A stretch of 64,000 nucleotides of DNA. It comes from JBLMXQ01 sp050257855. Lineage in GTDB: Bacteria > Acidobacteriota > Vicinamibacteria > Vicinamibacterales > CAVVIG01. The stretch's first letter is position 1; every line of letters starts with the position of its first letter. Shown one piece after another: positions 54,801 through 63,125 of the stretch. The position numbers were made by a program, and so were the translations under genes. The stretch spans positions 1 through 64,000 of the forward strand of contig JBLMXQ010000096.1 in assembly GCA_050257855.1 (NCBI GenBank), given 5' to 3'. The notes beneath the pieces are model-generated. The model did no database searches. It saw nothing but the letters and a program-made list of their open reading frames with translations, and was not told the origin of the DNA.

Positions 54801-56090
54801 TCAGGAATGAGACGATCGCGTGATCTCCGCGGCGATCTCGTCGAGAAAGCCCCGGTCGCCCGCGCGCTCCGGATGACGTTCGAGGAGCGACGCGGCGATC
54901 TCGTAGGCCTCGAGCAGCAGATCCTCACGCTCGTCGGGCGGCGCCGCGTCCGCGAACCACCTGAGATCACGAACCGCGCCGGCGGTGTCGCCGCACGCGA
55001 ACCGGACGACCGCGAGGCGGCACCCCTGCCGCCGGTTCTTCTCGGGGTCGCGCCGCTGGCCTTCCTCGTACGCGGCCAGCGCCTCTCCGTACGCGCCGGC
55101 CAGGAACCGCGCGTGCCCGAGATTGTAGTAGCCGAACACGAAATCGGGCGCCAGCGCGATCACCTGCCGGCAGGCCTCGGCCGATTCGTCGAGGCGGCCG
55201 AGCTCCCGCGTCACGACGCCGACGTTGTTCAGGATCGTGAAGTTGCGCGGGTCGTGCGCGAGCGCCCGCGTGAACGCCGCCAGCGCTTCCTCGCGCCGGC
55301 CGAGCTCGCCGAGCGTCGCCCCGAGGTTGCCCGCCGCCGCCACGAACGACGGCATGAGCGCCGAGGCGCGCCCAAACGCGCCGGCCGCGCGCTCCAGGTC
55401 CTCGCCCGCCAGCCAGAGCTTTCCGTCCTCGTAGTGGGCGGCCGCCCAGTCCGGCGCGATGGCGAGCGCGCGATCGAGCGCGTGACGCGCGCCTCCGGCG
55501 TCCTGCAGTTCGCGCCGGGCGCTCGCCAGGGCCAGCCACGCCACCTCGGACTGCGGCGCTCCCGCGACCGCCTCCTCGCACAGCCGCAGCCGGTCGTCGG
55601 CAGACTCGGCGTGGTACGCGCGGGCAAGCAGAGCGGGCAGGACGGGCGGCGCGGGCGGGGCCGGTCCGGCAGGCGGGGCGGGCGAGGGGGGATCGCGTGC
55701 CAGATCTCGGACCTCGAATCCCGCCCACGGACCGCGGCCCGCGAGCGCCTCGGGCGCCTGCCGCGCCAGCGCGTCGCGGTCGGCAGTCACCACGAGCCGA
55801 TCGCCGGGTCCGAGCGTGTCGAGCAAAGCCTGGATGGAGTACGAAGACTGCGTCAGCACCAGCCGGGTACCGCGGACCTGGCAGTCAGGGAAGGCGCGTT
55901 CGGCATCATGGAGGACGAGGCTGCGCGGGCGGCCTGCAGCCGAAGCCGGCCCCGGACGCTCGAACGGGAACGCGTCGGCGGAGACCCATTCGCGGCGTGC
56001 GTCTGGCGCCTCGCGCCGGAGCAGGTCGACGGCGGCCGCGACGCGCGCGTCACGGCTGCCGCCGATGATGAGCCGGGCGATCCGATCCAC
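54801..56090 (-). CDS. TPR protein with N-terminal alpha/beta part
   Basis: 429 residues. The first 130 residues (RIARLIIGGSRDARVAAAVD, RSLVLHDAERAFPDCQVRG, RLVLTQSSYSIQALLDTL) look like a P-loop-less alpha/beta domain with no known motif. A Pro/Ala linker (about 134-152) leads into about six TPRs (AWLALASARRELQDAGGARH, AAGNLGATLGELGRREEALA, ILNNVGVVTRELGRLDESA). No signal peptide. Protein-protein scaffold role likely. It is followed by the creatininase gene upstream on the same strand (13-bp gap). Confidence 0.75.
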   Translation of the reverse strand: MDRIARLIIGGSRDARVAAAVDLLRREAPDARREWVSADAFPFERPGPASAAGRPRSLVLHDAERAFPDCQVRGTRLVLTQSSYSIQALLDTLGPGDRLVVTADRDALARQAPEALAGRGPWAGFEVRDLARDPPSPAPPAGPAPPAPPVLPALLARAYHAESADDRLRLCEEAVAGAPQSEVAWLALASARRELQDAGGARHALDRALAIAPDWAAAHYEDGKLWLAGEDLERAAGAFGRASALMPSFVAAAGNLGATLGELGRREEALAAFTRALAHDPRNFTILNNVGVVTRELGRLDESAEACRQVIALAPDFVFGYYNLGHARFLAGAYGEALAAYEEGQRRDPEKNRRQGCRLAVVRFACGDTAGAVRDLRWFADAAPPDEREDLLLEAYEIAASLLERHPERAGDRGFLDEIAAEITRSSHS

Positions 56091-56103
56091 CAGCCCGCGC
56101 AGA

Positions 56104-56979
56104 CTACTGCTGCCCGGTCGCCTTGTTGCCGTTGGCGAGGAACCCGCGAATCTGCCTGACCGCGAAGTCGGTCTTCATGTCGAAGAGCATCTTGCCGAGC
56201 GCGACGGTCGACGGGCGCGCGTCGCCCGAGATGCCGTTGTTGATCTTCCGCTCGGGACGCTGACCCGGCGGCGGGACCGGATCGCCGACTGCCGTCTTGA
56301 TCAGGTCCCTGCGGACCCAGCCCTTGTCGGCGCCGAGATAGAGCATCTCGGATGTATCCGGAATGCCGGCGTGCGTGCTGAGAGGCAGCCCCTTCTTCTT
56401 CAGGTACTCGTCGAACGCGTCGTTCGCGCCCCGGTACACCTGATCGCAGTAGTAGACGTGGATGCCCTGCGGGCCGTACTTGTCATCGAGCTTCTTCGCC
56501 ACCGCCTCGAAGACCTTCGGCTGCCCGCCGCCGTGATCGCCCATCACGATCACGTTCTTGAATCCGGTCAGGATCGACTGTTCCGCGATCTCGGTCAGAA
56601 TGGCCTCGAACGTCTCGCCGCTCAGGCCGATCGTGCCCGGCAGGTCCTTGCTCGCCCGGTTGGGGGAGAAGGCGAGGACCGGCATCGCGATCGCGTTCCC
56701 GAGCTTCAGGGCGATCGCCCTGACCTGGGCGCGGGCCATCAAGGTGTGGCCGCCGTTGACGTTCTGCGGCCCGCGCTGCTCCGTCCCGCCGGTATAGACG
56801 AGCGCCGTCGTCTTGCCCGCCGCGATGGCCGCCTTCACCTCGGGCCAGGTCATCATCTCGAATTCCACGAGCGGCGCCTTCGCCGCGCGCGCGCCGGCCG
56901 GCCGGGCCGCCGGCGTCTGCGCGATCGCGGTCGGCGCCGACAGCGCGATCACGGCGATCGCTGAAAGCAGACGATGCAT
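56104..56979 (-). CDS. Exported creatininase-family protein, changed metal site
   Basis: 291 residues with a signal peptide (LLSAIAVIALSAPTAIAQ). The creatininase fold is recognisable: FEMMTWPEVKAAI, TGGTEQRGPQNVNGGHT, PGTIGLSGETF, VIVMGDHGGGQ and the AGIPDTSEMLYL loop. In known enzymes the metal motif reads EQHGPHLP..TD and then GHGGN; here the ligand His is Arg (R69) and the Asp position is His (H78), while E67 and D148-H149 remain. Amidohydrolase activity on creatinine is therefore doubtful. AAGGAGA fixes the ATG at 56979. Confidence 0.8.
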   Translation of the reverse strand: MHRLLSAIAVIALSAPTAIAQTPAARPAGARAAKAPLVEFEMMTWPEVKAAIAAGKTTALVYTGGTEQRGPQNVNGGHTLMARAQVRAIALKLGNAIAMPVLAFSPNRASKDLPGTIGLSGETFEAILTEIAEQSILTGFKNVIVMGDHGGGQPKVFEAVAKKLDDKYGPQGIHVYYCDQVYRGANDAFDEYLKKKGLPLSTHAGIPDTSEMLYLGADKGWVRRDLIKTAVGDPVPPPGQRPERKINNGISGDARPSTVALGKMLFDMKTDFAVRQIRGFLANGNKATGQQ

Positions 56980-57007
56980 GCTGAGTGTCTCCTTAATACA
57001 TTCGCGT

Positions 57008-57140
57008 GGGGCCCCACCCCCACGCGCTGGCCGACCCGACGCGTCCCTCGCGCTCGAGCGTAGACTCTCGCGCGCGGCTGTCGGAGCGGGGCCCCACCCC
57101 CACGCGCTGGCCGACCTGACGCGTCCCTCGCGCTCAAGCG
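57008..57140. repeat. 53-bp direct repeat, period 80 bp
   Basis: Copies at 57008-57060 and 57088-57140 differ at only two positions. Each contains GGGGCCCC and a run of CCCCC near the start. The pair fills most of the 338-bp gap between the creatininase gene and the Rieske gene; no ORF that looks real is in it. Confidence 0.85.
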
Positions 57141-57220
57141 CCGACGCTCGCCTCGGGGCGCTTTCCATTCTTGTCGCGCACCCACGTCATGCGAAAGCCG
57201 CAAGCGCGATTTCGCCCGTC

Positions 57221-57248
57221 TTGCCGCGGATCCGAGCGCCGTTATAAT
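57221..57248 (+). promoter_or_regulatory. Promoter of the Rieske-cytochrome b operon
   Basis: TTGCCG (57221-57226), 16 bp, TATAAT (57243-57248). This is the best sigma-70-type promoter in the window, in a rare AT-rich patch. It gives a leader of about 60 nt before the ATG at 57318. Confidence 0.7.
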
Positions 57249-57317
57249 GCGATCAGTTCTTGCTTGATGCTTGTAATTAATTGTGTACAGGCCGATTAGG
57301 CGGCCGCGCACCACGGC

Positions 57318-57833
57318 ATGGATCGTCAGCTGATGAGGCAGTCCACTCCTCCGTCATCGACCGTTTCGTCCCCCGATCTCGATCGCCGCGGCTGGCTCCG
57401 CGCGGCGATCGGCATCGTCATCGGCGCCATCACTTCGACGCTGGCCGTCGTCGCCGGCGGCGCCGCGATCGCGCCCAGCTTCGCGACCCCGGGTGAGAAG
57501 TGGGTGCCCGCCGGGCGCCTGAAGGATCTCGAAGACGACGTGCCGACGGCGGTCACGGTCCGCGTGTCCCGTCAGGATGGCTACTACGAAGCCGTCGATC
57601 ACCAGGTCGTGTATCTGATCAAATCCGAGTCGGGCGACGTGCGCGCGCTGTCGTCCACCTGCACGCATCTCGGCTGCCGCACCAGCTACGATGCCGCGAA
57701 GAAAGTCATCAAATGCCCGTGTCACGGCGGCGTGTACAGCCCTGACGGCAAGGTGCTGGCCGGCCCGCCGCCGCGGCCCCTGCCGGCCGTTGCCGTCCGC
57801 GTCGACGGCCCACAGGTGTTCGTCCAAGTCTGA
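57318..57833 (+). CDS. qcrA: Rieske iron-sulfur protein of a bc-type complex
   Basis: 171 residues. A twin-Arg-like start with one membrane helix (RRGWLRAAIGIVIGAITST, about 23-50) anchors the protein. The [2Fe-2S] ligands are C115, H117 (CTHLGC) and C133, H136 (CPCHGG); C120 and C135 can form the stabilising disulfide. It passes electrons from quinol to cytochrome c. The TGA stop overlaps the ATG of the cytochrome b gene, so the two subunits are made together. Confidence 0.95.
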   Translation: MDRQLMRQSTPPSSTVSSPDLDRRGWLRAAIGIVIGAITSTLAVVAGGAAIAPSFATPGEKWVPAGRLKDLEDDVPTAVTVRVSRQDGYYEAVDHQVVYLIKSESGDVRALSSTCTHLGCRTSYDAAKKVIKCPCHGGVYSPDGKVLAGPPPRPLPAVAVRVDGPQVFVQV

Positions 57834-59425
57834 TGTCCACACGTCAATCGATCGGCGACTGGCTCGACGCGCGTACGGGGTACCGCGCGGGCCTGCACCA
57901 CCTGCTCGACGAGCCGCTGCCGGCGAGCGTGAACTGGTGGTTCACGCTCGGCAGCGTGCTGCTGATGCTGCTCGCCGTGCAGATCGTCACCGGCGCGGTT
58001 CTGATGATGTACTACGTGCCGGCGCCGGCCTACGCCTACGACAGCGTGAGGTTCATCGCGACCCGGCTCACGTTCGGTCATATCCTCCGCGGCCTGCACT
58101 TCTTCGGCGCCAGCTTCGTGGTGATCTTCGCCGGGCTGCACCTGCTGCGCGTGCTCTTCTTCGGGGCCTACAAGAGCCCGCGCGAAGTGACCTGGTGGAC
58201 CGGCATCCTGCTGCTCCTCGTCATCATGGCGTTCGCGCTCACCGGCTACCTGCTGCCGTGGGATCAGCGGGCGTACTGGGCGACGGTCGTCACGATCAAC
58301 ATCGCGAAGAGCACGCCGGTTCTCGGCGCGTGGGCCGCCGACGTCCTGCGCGGCGGACCGGTGATCGGCGCGCTCACGCTCAGCCGCTGGTTCGCCGTGC
58401 ACGTGATCCTGCTGCCGGCCGCGCTCGTCGGCCTCACCGCCGCGCACCTGTACCTGATGCGGCGCCACGGCATCGCCGGGCACTTCAAGGCGAAAGACGG
58501 TCCGGAGCGGCCCTTCTATCCCGACCACGCCTGGAAGGACACGCTCGTCGTCGCGCTCGTGTTCGCGGCGCTGATATCGTTCGCGGTTTTCGCCAAGGCG
58601 CCGCTCGATGCGATGGCCAATCCCTCGGACGCCAGCTACACGCCGCGGCCGGAGTGGTACTTCCTCGGCCTGTTCCAGCTGCTCAAGTACTTTCCGGGAC
58701 GACTCGAGCCGGTGGCGGCGAACGGCATTCCGGCGCTCACGATCCTGTTCCTGCTGCTGCTGCCGTTTCTCGACCGCGGGGCGACGCGTCACCCGCTCGA
58801 GCGGCGCGTGGTCACGGGCATCGCGGCGTTCCTGGTGGTCGGCGCCCTCGCCCTCACCTCGCTCGGACTGCGCGATGCACCCGGCAACACGAGCGCGCAG
58901 GCGTGGGGTCCGCGCGCGATCGCGGGGCGCGACATCGCGTCGGGAGAGCGGTGCACGCGGTGTCATACGCCGGACGGCATCGGACCCGATCTGACCCGCG
59001 GCAGGTTCGTCCGCGACGATCAGTGGATTGAGGGGCACGTGGGCGATCCGGAGATGATCGCGCCCGGGCTGCGTCCGGCGCCGGCCGGCGGCCTCAAGCT
59101 GCTCGAGTCGCGCGCGGTCGTCGCCTACGTGCAGAAGGCGCGCGCGGGCATTCCGCCGCCGGCCGTGACCGAGACCGAGCGCGTCGCCTCCGACGTGTTC
59201 GCGACGCGGTGCATCACGTGCCACATCGTCAACGGCGACGGCGGCAAGGAAGGGCCCGACCTCACGCACGCGGCGAAGAAGCCGGATCACAATCAGGCGT
59301 GGTTCGTCACGTGGATCTCGGATCCGTCGAACGTCGATCCGACCGCCGACATGCCGGCGTTCGAGGGCAAGCTGACCGAGGATCAGTTGAAGGCGATCGC
59401 GGCCTGGCTGGCGGCGAAGAAGTAG
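57833..59425 (+). CDS. Cytochrome b with fused C-terminal dihaem cytochrome c
   Basis: 530 residues. The cytochrome b part has haem ligands H89/H103 and H190/H205; the second pair is separated by 14 residues, as in cytochrome b6. PEWYFLGLF (274-282) is the quinol-site PEWY motif, in a part that matches subunit IV, so b6 and subunit IV are joined. After the last helix (about 330-346) two c-haem motifs follow, CTRCH (374-378) and CITCH (460-464). One chain thus covers cytochrome b plus the c-type electron acceptors. The TAG stop belongs to a REP-like element. Confidence 0.95.
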   Translation: MSTRQSIGDWLDARTGYRAGLHHLLDEPLPASVNWWFTLGSVLLMLLAVQIVTGAVLMMYYVPAPAYAYDSVRFIATRLTFGHILRGLHFFGASFVVIFAGLHLLRVLFFGAYKSPREVTWWTGILLLLVIMAFALTGYLLPWDQRAYWATVVTINIAKSTPVLGAWAADVLRGGPVIGALTLSRWFAVHVILLPAALVGLTAAHLYLMRRHGIAGHFKAKDGPERPFYPDHAWKDTLVVALVFAALISFAVFAKAPLDAMANPSDASYTPRPEWYFLGLFQLLKYFPGRLEPVAANGIPALTILFLLLLPFLDRGATRHPLERRVVTGIAAFLVVGALALTSLGLRDAPGNTSAQAWGPRAIAGRDIASGERCTRCHTPDGIGPDLTRGRFVRDDQWIEGHVGDPEMIAPGLRPAPAGGLKLLESRAVVAYVQKARAGIPPPAVTETERVASDVFATRCITCHIVNGDGGKEGPDLTHAAKKPDHNQAWFVTWISDPSNVDPTADMPAFEGKLTEDQLKAIAAWLAAKK

Positions 59426-59450
59426 GGGACGGCCTTCAGGCCGTCCCCCG
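59422..59450. repeat. Single REP-like palindrome between convergent genes
   Basis: Arms GGGACGGCC and GGCCGTCCC around TTCA at 59426-59447, identical to the 9623 copy. It fills the 30-bp gap between the cytochrome b/c gene and a convergent cytochrome c gene, and its leading TAG ends the former. It probably serves as terminator for both. Confidence 0.9.
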
Positions 59451-59455
59451 CGCGA

Positions 59456-60208
59456 TTACTGCCCGGGCGTTCTCAACCGCTCCAGCAGGCGGCGGGCCAT
59501 GGCGTTGTCCGGCTCGATCGACAGCGCCTTCTCGGCGCTTCTGATTGCGCCCTCCTTGTCGCCCTTCATGTTCTGCACCTGCGCCATCACCAGGTACGTC
59601 CGGGCGGACTGCGGGTAGTACTCGAGGTTCAGCTGCAGATAGCGCAGCGCCTCGTCCGTTCGCTTGGCGAAGGCCTCGCGGCGGGCGAACAGCAGCAGCG
59701 CGCCTTCGCTGAAATCGTAGCTCTGGCCGCCGTAGTACTGCTTCCGCAGATCGCGGTACTGCGACAACGCGGCGTCGATTCCCTTGGAGGCCGTCGTCTC
59801 CGTGAGGATGTCGGTGATCTGCTTCGGGATGGCGACGCCGCGGTGGCAGGTCGCGCACTGGATCGTCGTGAGCTCGCCGGCAGGCTTGCCGAGCCCGGAC
59901 GCCAGCTTCGCGTTCAGGTCGGCCGTCATCCGCATCATGAACCGCGCCTTGTTCTTGGCCGGCTTCTCGTCGGTCGCGAAATCATTCTCGCGTCCCGGCT
60001 CGTCGTCCACGTGGCAGTAGCCGCAACGAACGCCGAGGCCGGCGGCGATGAGCTGCATGCGCGCGACGACGTCCTGACGGGACATGTCCTTCGGGAGCAC
60101 CTGCAGGTTCTTCGGCGGCGGCTGCGGCGGAGCGCCGGGCGGCTGCGCCAGCCCCGGAGAGGCGGCCGCGGCCGAGAGACATATGACGAGTACGGCAAAT
60201 CGCTTCAC
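59456..60208 (-). CDS. Exported dihaem cytochrome c with TPR tail (PRC cytochrome c-like)
   Basis: 250 residues from a GTG with GGAGGGAT upstream. Signal peptide KRFAVLVICLSAAAASPGLAQ, a Pro-rich stretch, then haem motifs CGYCH (62-66) and CATCH (118-122) in the pattern MSRQDVVARMQLIAAGLGVR and KARFMMRMTADLN found in the photosynthetic reaction-centre cytochrome c subunit family, which is also widespread in non-photosynthetic Acidobacteria. The C-terminal 110 residues form two TPR-like units. A periplasmic electron carrier next to the bc-type operon; a partner role is inferred from position. Confidence 0.88.
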   Translation of the reverse strand: MKRFAVLVICLSAAAASPGLAQPPGAPPQPPPKNLQVLPKDMSRQDVVARMQLIAAGLGVRCGYCHVDDEPGRENDFATDEKPAKNKARFMMRMTADLNAKLASGLGKPAGELTTIQCATCHRGVAIPKQITDILTETTASKGIDAALSQYRDLRKQYYGGQSYDFSEGALLLFARREAFAKRTDEALRYLQLNLEYYPQSARTYLVMAQVQNMKGDKEGAIRSAEKALSIEPDNAMARRLLERLRTPGQ

Positions 60209-60297
60209 ATCATCCCTCCACTGATTCCTTCCGCCGGATTTCGGACGAGAGAGACTACCGCAAGGCCGTGAGGCGGGCAACACGGAATCGACCGGTG

Positions 60298-61875
60298 CTA
60301 CCGGCTTCCCGCGACGAACTGTCTTCGTTCCGCATTCCAGGCGAACGAACACGGGCCGGGTGCCGCTTCGATCGAGTTGACCACGACGACCGGAGGACTG
60401 GCGAGCGCCTCGGGAGCGCCGTTTCGAAAGATGTAGGCGCCCCGGTAGTTGTCCGGCAGATCGGACAGGACGACCGACGGGCACTGATGAATTCGCGAAT
60501 CGCTCGCGAACGCGCGGATGACGGCATCGCGGAGGCGCCCGGCCTCGACCCAGGGCCTCTGCTGGGCGCGAAGAGCGGTGGTATTGATCGCGAGCACGAC
60601 GCCGAGGACTGCAACCGCAACCGCCCGCAAGAGTGTGTTCGTGCGCGCCACCGACGCGGCACATATGACGAGAACGACGGCGTAGCCGATTGCGGCGAGG
60701 TACACGTACCTCGACTGCTGCAGGTCGGGCGCGACGATGAAGATGGTGATGGCCGGGAGCGTGGCCGACAAGCCGAACGCAGCGTATGCGCCGGCGGCGC
60801 GCAATACCCCGGTTCCGTGCCTGCCTGCGAGGAACAGCGTCAACAGGCCGAGAAGAACCAGTGCTTCAGCAACAGGCAGCAGGGGCCGGCTCCTGATGAC
60901 GTCGATGTGCATTGGTGCGACCAGCGCGCCGACGGTCTCGAAAATCCAGCGCTGGACAAGGTATTTCGTGATCGGCTGCTTGATCGTGGCTGACGCGAAT
61001 GCGAGCCGTACGACGCCAATCGTGCCGGCGGCTGCCATCAGGATCGATGAATCGAGAACAATGCCTTTCGGGAAAGAGCGCCTCGCGAGGGCATCGAGAA
61101 GAATCAGCGCCGGAAGCACGAGCGCCGTTTCCTTGCAGAGGACCGCAGCGGCCCCGAATGCGAAGAAGGCCAGGCGACGACAAACAGACGGCGTTCGATC
61201 GTAGCCACGCGCGACGACGATCGTGCTCAGAACCAGACAGGTCGCCGCGACATCGAACACGCCGGAGCTCCACGCGACCGCTTCCGGCGCCAGGGGAAAC
61301 GTGAGCACCAGAAGGCCGGCCGCGATGGCCCACGCCCGCCCGACGAATGCACTGGCGATGCGGACCGTCAGGTACGCGACGAGCCCGTGGAGCACGATGT
61401 TGAGGACGTGAATCGACGATGCACCGCCTCCGACCGCCAACAACAAATCCCAGGCGATCAACGGAAGCGGCCGGAAGGCATCGGGGTTGAAGGCGCCGAA
61501 CTCGGCCAGGCGCGCGTGCCTGGCGAGTACGAAATCATCCGACAGGAACCCGACGGACAGGACGGGCAGGTAGAGCGCGATCGCAGCGGCGCACCAGAGA
61601 AGGGCGGTCCACGCCGGCCAGGTCGCGGAGGCCGGTTCGGCGAGGGCCTCCGCACTCTGACGGCGCGTCCACGCGAGCAGGAGTCCGAGCGCGACGAGCC
61701 AGACGGCGCTCGTTTCTATGCGAAACCGCGTCGCCCCCGGCACGCCGGCGAACCAGATGGTTGCGAGGTAGGCTGTCCTGCACGCAAGGATCAGGACGAG
61801 GCTGAGCTGTAGCAACTGAAGCCGTGTGAACGGCGCGCGGCGCTCGGCTGCAATCGCCGGTCTTGCTCCGTTCAT
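60298..61875 (-). CDS. GT-C-type membrane glycosyltransferase-like protein
   Basis: 525 residues with about 11-12 hydrophobic helices. The first outside loop contains GFLSDDFVLARHARL, the acidic DD motif after helix 2 that marks GT-C (PMT-like) enzymes; further on are CKETALVLPALILLD and QQSRYVYLAAIGYAVV. The last 90 residues are soluble. It probably moves a sugar from a polyprenyl donor, but neither donor nor acceptor is known. The ilvE gene ends 7 bp upstream on the same strand. Confidence 0.75.
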   Translation of the reverse strand: MNGARPAIAAERRAPFTRLQLLQLSLVLILACRTAYLATIWFAGVPGATRFRIETSAVWLVALGLLLAWTRRQSAEALAEPASATWPAWTALLWCAAAIALYLPVLSVGFLSDDFVLARHARLAEFGAFNPDAFRPLPLIAWDLLLAVGGGASSIHVLNIVLHGLVAYLTVRIASAFVGRAWAIAAGLLVLTFPLAPEAVAWSSGVFDVAATCLVLSTIVVARGYDRTPSVCRRLAFFAFGAAAVLCKETALVLPALILLDALARRSFPKGIVLDSSILMAAAGTIGVVRLAFASATIKQPITKYLVQRWIFETVGALVAPMHIDVIRSRPLLPVAEALVLLGLLTLFLAGRHGTGVLRAAGAYAAFGLSATLPAITIFIVAPDLQQSRYVYLAAIGYAVVLVICAASVARTNTLLRAVAVAVLGVVLAINTTALRAQQRPWVEAGRLRDAVIRAFASDSRIHQCPSVVLSDLPDNYRGAYIFRNGAPEALASPPVVVVNSIEAAPGPCSFAWNAERRQFVAGSR

Positions 61876-61882
61876 CCCCCGG

Positions 61883-62818
61883 TCAGCGCGTGACTGCGGA
61901 TGGTGTCACGGCCGTCAGCCATTTCCGGTACTGCGGCAGCTCTCCCCGGACCGCGCCGAGGAACGTCTGCTGGATGCGGCGCGTCAGGGGCCCCGGCCTG
62001 CCGCTGCCGATCGTCGTCCCGTCGACTTCGCGGATCGGCGTCACTTCCACGGCCGTGCCGCAGAAGAACAGCTCATCGGCCGTCTTCAGGTCCTCGACGC
62101 GAATCGGGGCCACTCTGGTGGGCAGCGCGAGGTCGCGCGCGATCTCCAGGATGGACGCGCGCGTCACGCCCATGAGGATGCCGGCGTCCGCGTCGTTGGT
62201 CAGCAACGCGCCGTTCTTGACGACGAAGAGGTTCTCGCCGGAGCCTTCGGCGACGTCGCCGCCGGCGTTCAGCAGGATCGCCTCGTCGAACCCGCGGCGC
62301 TGCGCATCCTGCACCGCGCGGACCGAGTTGACGTACTGGCCGCACGCCTTACCGGTCGACGGGATGGCGCTGCTGTCGAAGCGGCGGATCGGCGAGATGG
62401 TCACGCGCACGCCCGCGTCGGCGTCCGCGAGGTATTTGTCGAAGGGGAAGCCGGCGATGGCGACCGTCACCGGGCACTCCTTCGTCCAGACGCTCAACGT
62501 GCTGACGTCGAAGAAGGCGATCGGCCGCAGGTACGCGTTCTCGAGCCGGTTGGCGGCGACCACGTCCAGCGTCGCCTGCGTGAGCGTTTCGAGCGAGTAG
62601 GGGATGCCGATCTCGTACATCGCCGCCGACTCGAAGAAGCGCTTCAGGTGCGCGTCGAGGCGAAACACGGCAGGGCCCTCGACGGTCCGGTACGACCGAA
62701 TGCCTTCGAACACGCCCGTACCGTAATGAAGCCCGTGGGCCAGGACGTGCACTTTCGCCTCCCCCCACGGGATGAGCTCGCCGTTGAACCAGATACTCTC
62801 GGTGGGTGTGAAGCCCAT
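61883..62818 (-). CDS. ilvE: Branched-chain amino-acid aminotransferase
   Basis: 311 residues. WFNGELIPWGEAKVHVLAHG, YGTGVFEGIRSY, the PLP lysine K157 in STGKACGQYVNS, EGSGENLFVVKNG and FFCGTAVEVTPIREVDG are the class IV aminotransferase marks of IlvE rather than of D-amino-acid aminotransferase. It makes Val, Leu and Ile from their keto acids. The ATG at 62818 has AAAGGGA upstream. No other ilv/leu genes are near. Confidence 0.95.
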   Translation of the reverse strand: MGFTPTESIWFNGELIPWGEAKVHVLAHGLHYGTGVFEGIRSYRTVEGPAVFRLDAHLKRFFESAAMYEIGIPYSLETLTQATLDVVAANRLENAYLRPIAFFDVSTLSVWTKECPVTVAIAGFPFDKYLADADAGVRVTISPIRRFDSSAIPSTGKACGQYVNSVRAVQDAQRRGFDEAILLNAGGDVAEGSGENLFVVKNGALLTNDADAGILMGVTRASILEIARDLALPTRVAPIRVEDLKTADELFFCGTAVEVTPIREVDGTTIGSGRPGPLTRRIQQTFLGAVRGELPQYRKWLTAVTPSAVTR

Positions 62819-62884
62819 AGTCGTCCCTTTCAGCTGGGGGTTCACTATAGCTGGGATTCGAGGGGAGGTTCCAGGGGTCCGTTG

Positions 62885-62914
62885 TTGCGCCGGTGAAGCT
62901 GCCCGTGCTATATT
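62885..62914 (+). promoter_or_regulatory. Promoter of the rpsL-rpsG operon
   Basis: TTGCGC (62885-62890), 18 bp, TATATT (62909-62914). It precedes rpsL by about 210 bp and is needed because rpoC and its terminator are 60 kb away. Confidence 0.6.
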
Positions 62915-62920
62915 CGTCAG

Positions 62921-63125
62921 GTTCTCTTGGGGTTAGGACACCCTATCTAGCCCCGAGTCGCCCGGGAACCCGACCTTCGGGCGGTCCGTCGCGCGAAAAA
63001 CCACGTTTTAGGGTCAGCCAGGTTTTCAGGCGCCAAGCCACGAGGCTTCTAGGCCTGAAGCGACAAGCGCACCGCAGGCGTCCGCGGTGTGCATGCCTGT
63101 TGTCTCGCGGGGCGTCGAGAGTTGT
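62921..63125 (+). promoter_or_regulatory. Long 5' leader of rpsL with nested stem-loop
   Basis: The outer stem TTCAGGC (63025-63031) / GCCTGAA (63053-63059) encloses AAGCC (63035-63039) / GGCTT (63044-63048) with loop ACGA. The leader has no ORF with coding character. Length and structure suggest ribosomal-protein feedback control, which is inferred. Confidence 0.45.

Noticed and set aside
63087..63125. Upstream start of rpsL at a GTG giving 13 extra residues
   Set aside because: S12 starts universally with MPTI-type sequence, which matches the ATG at 63126.
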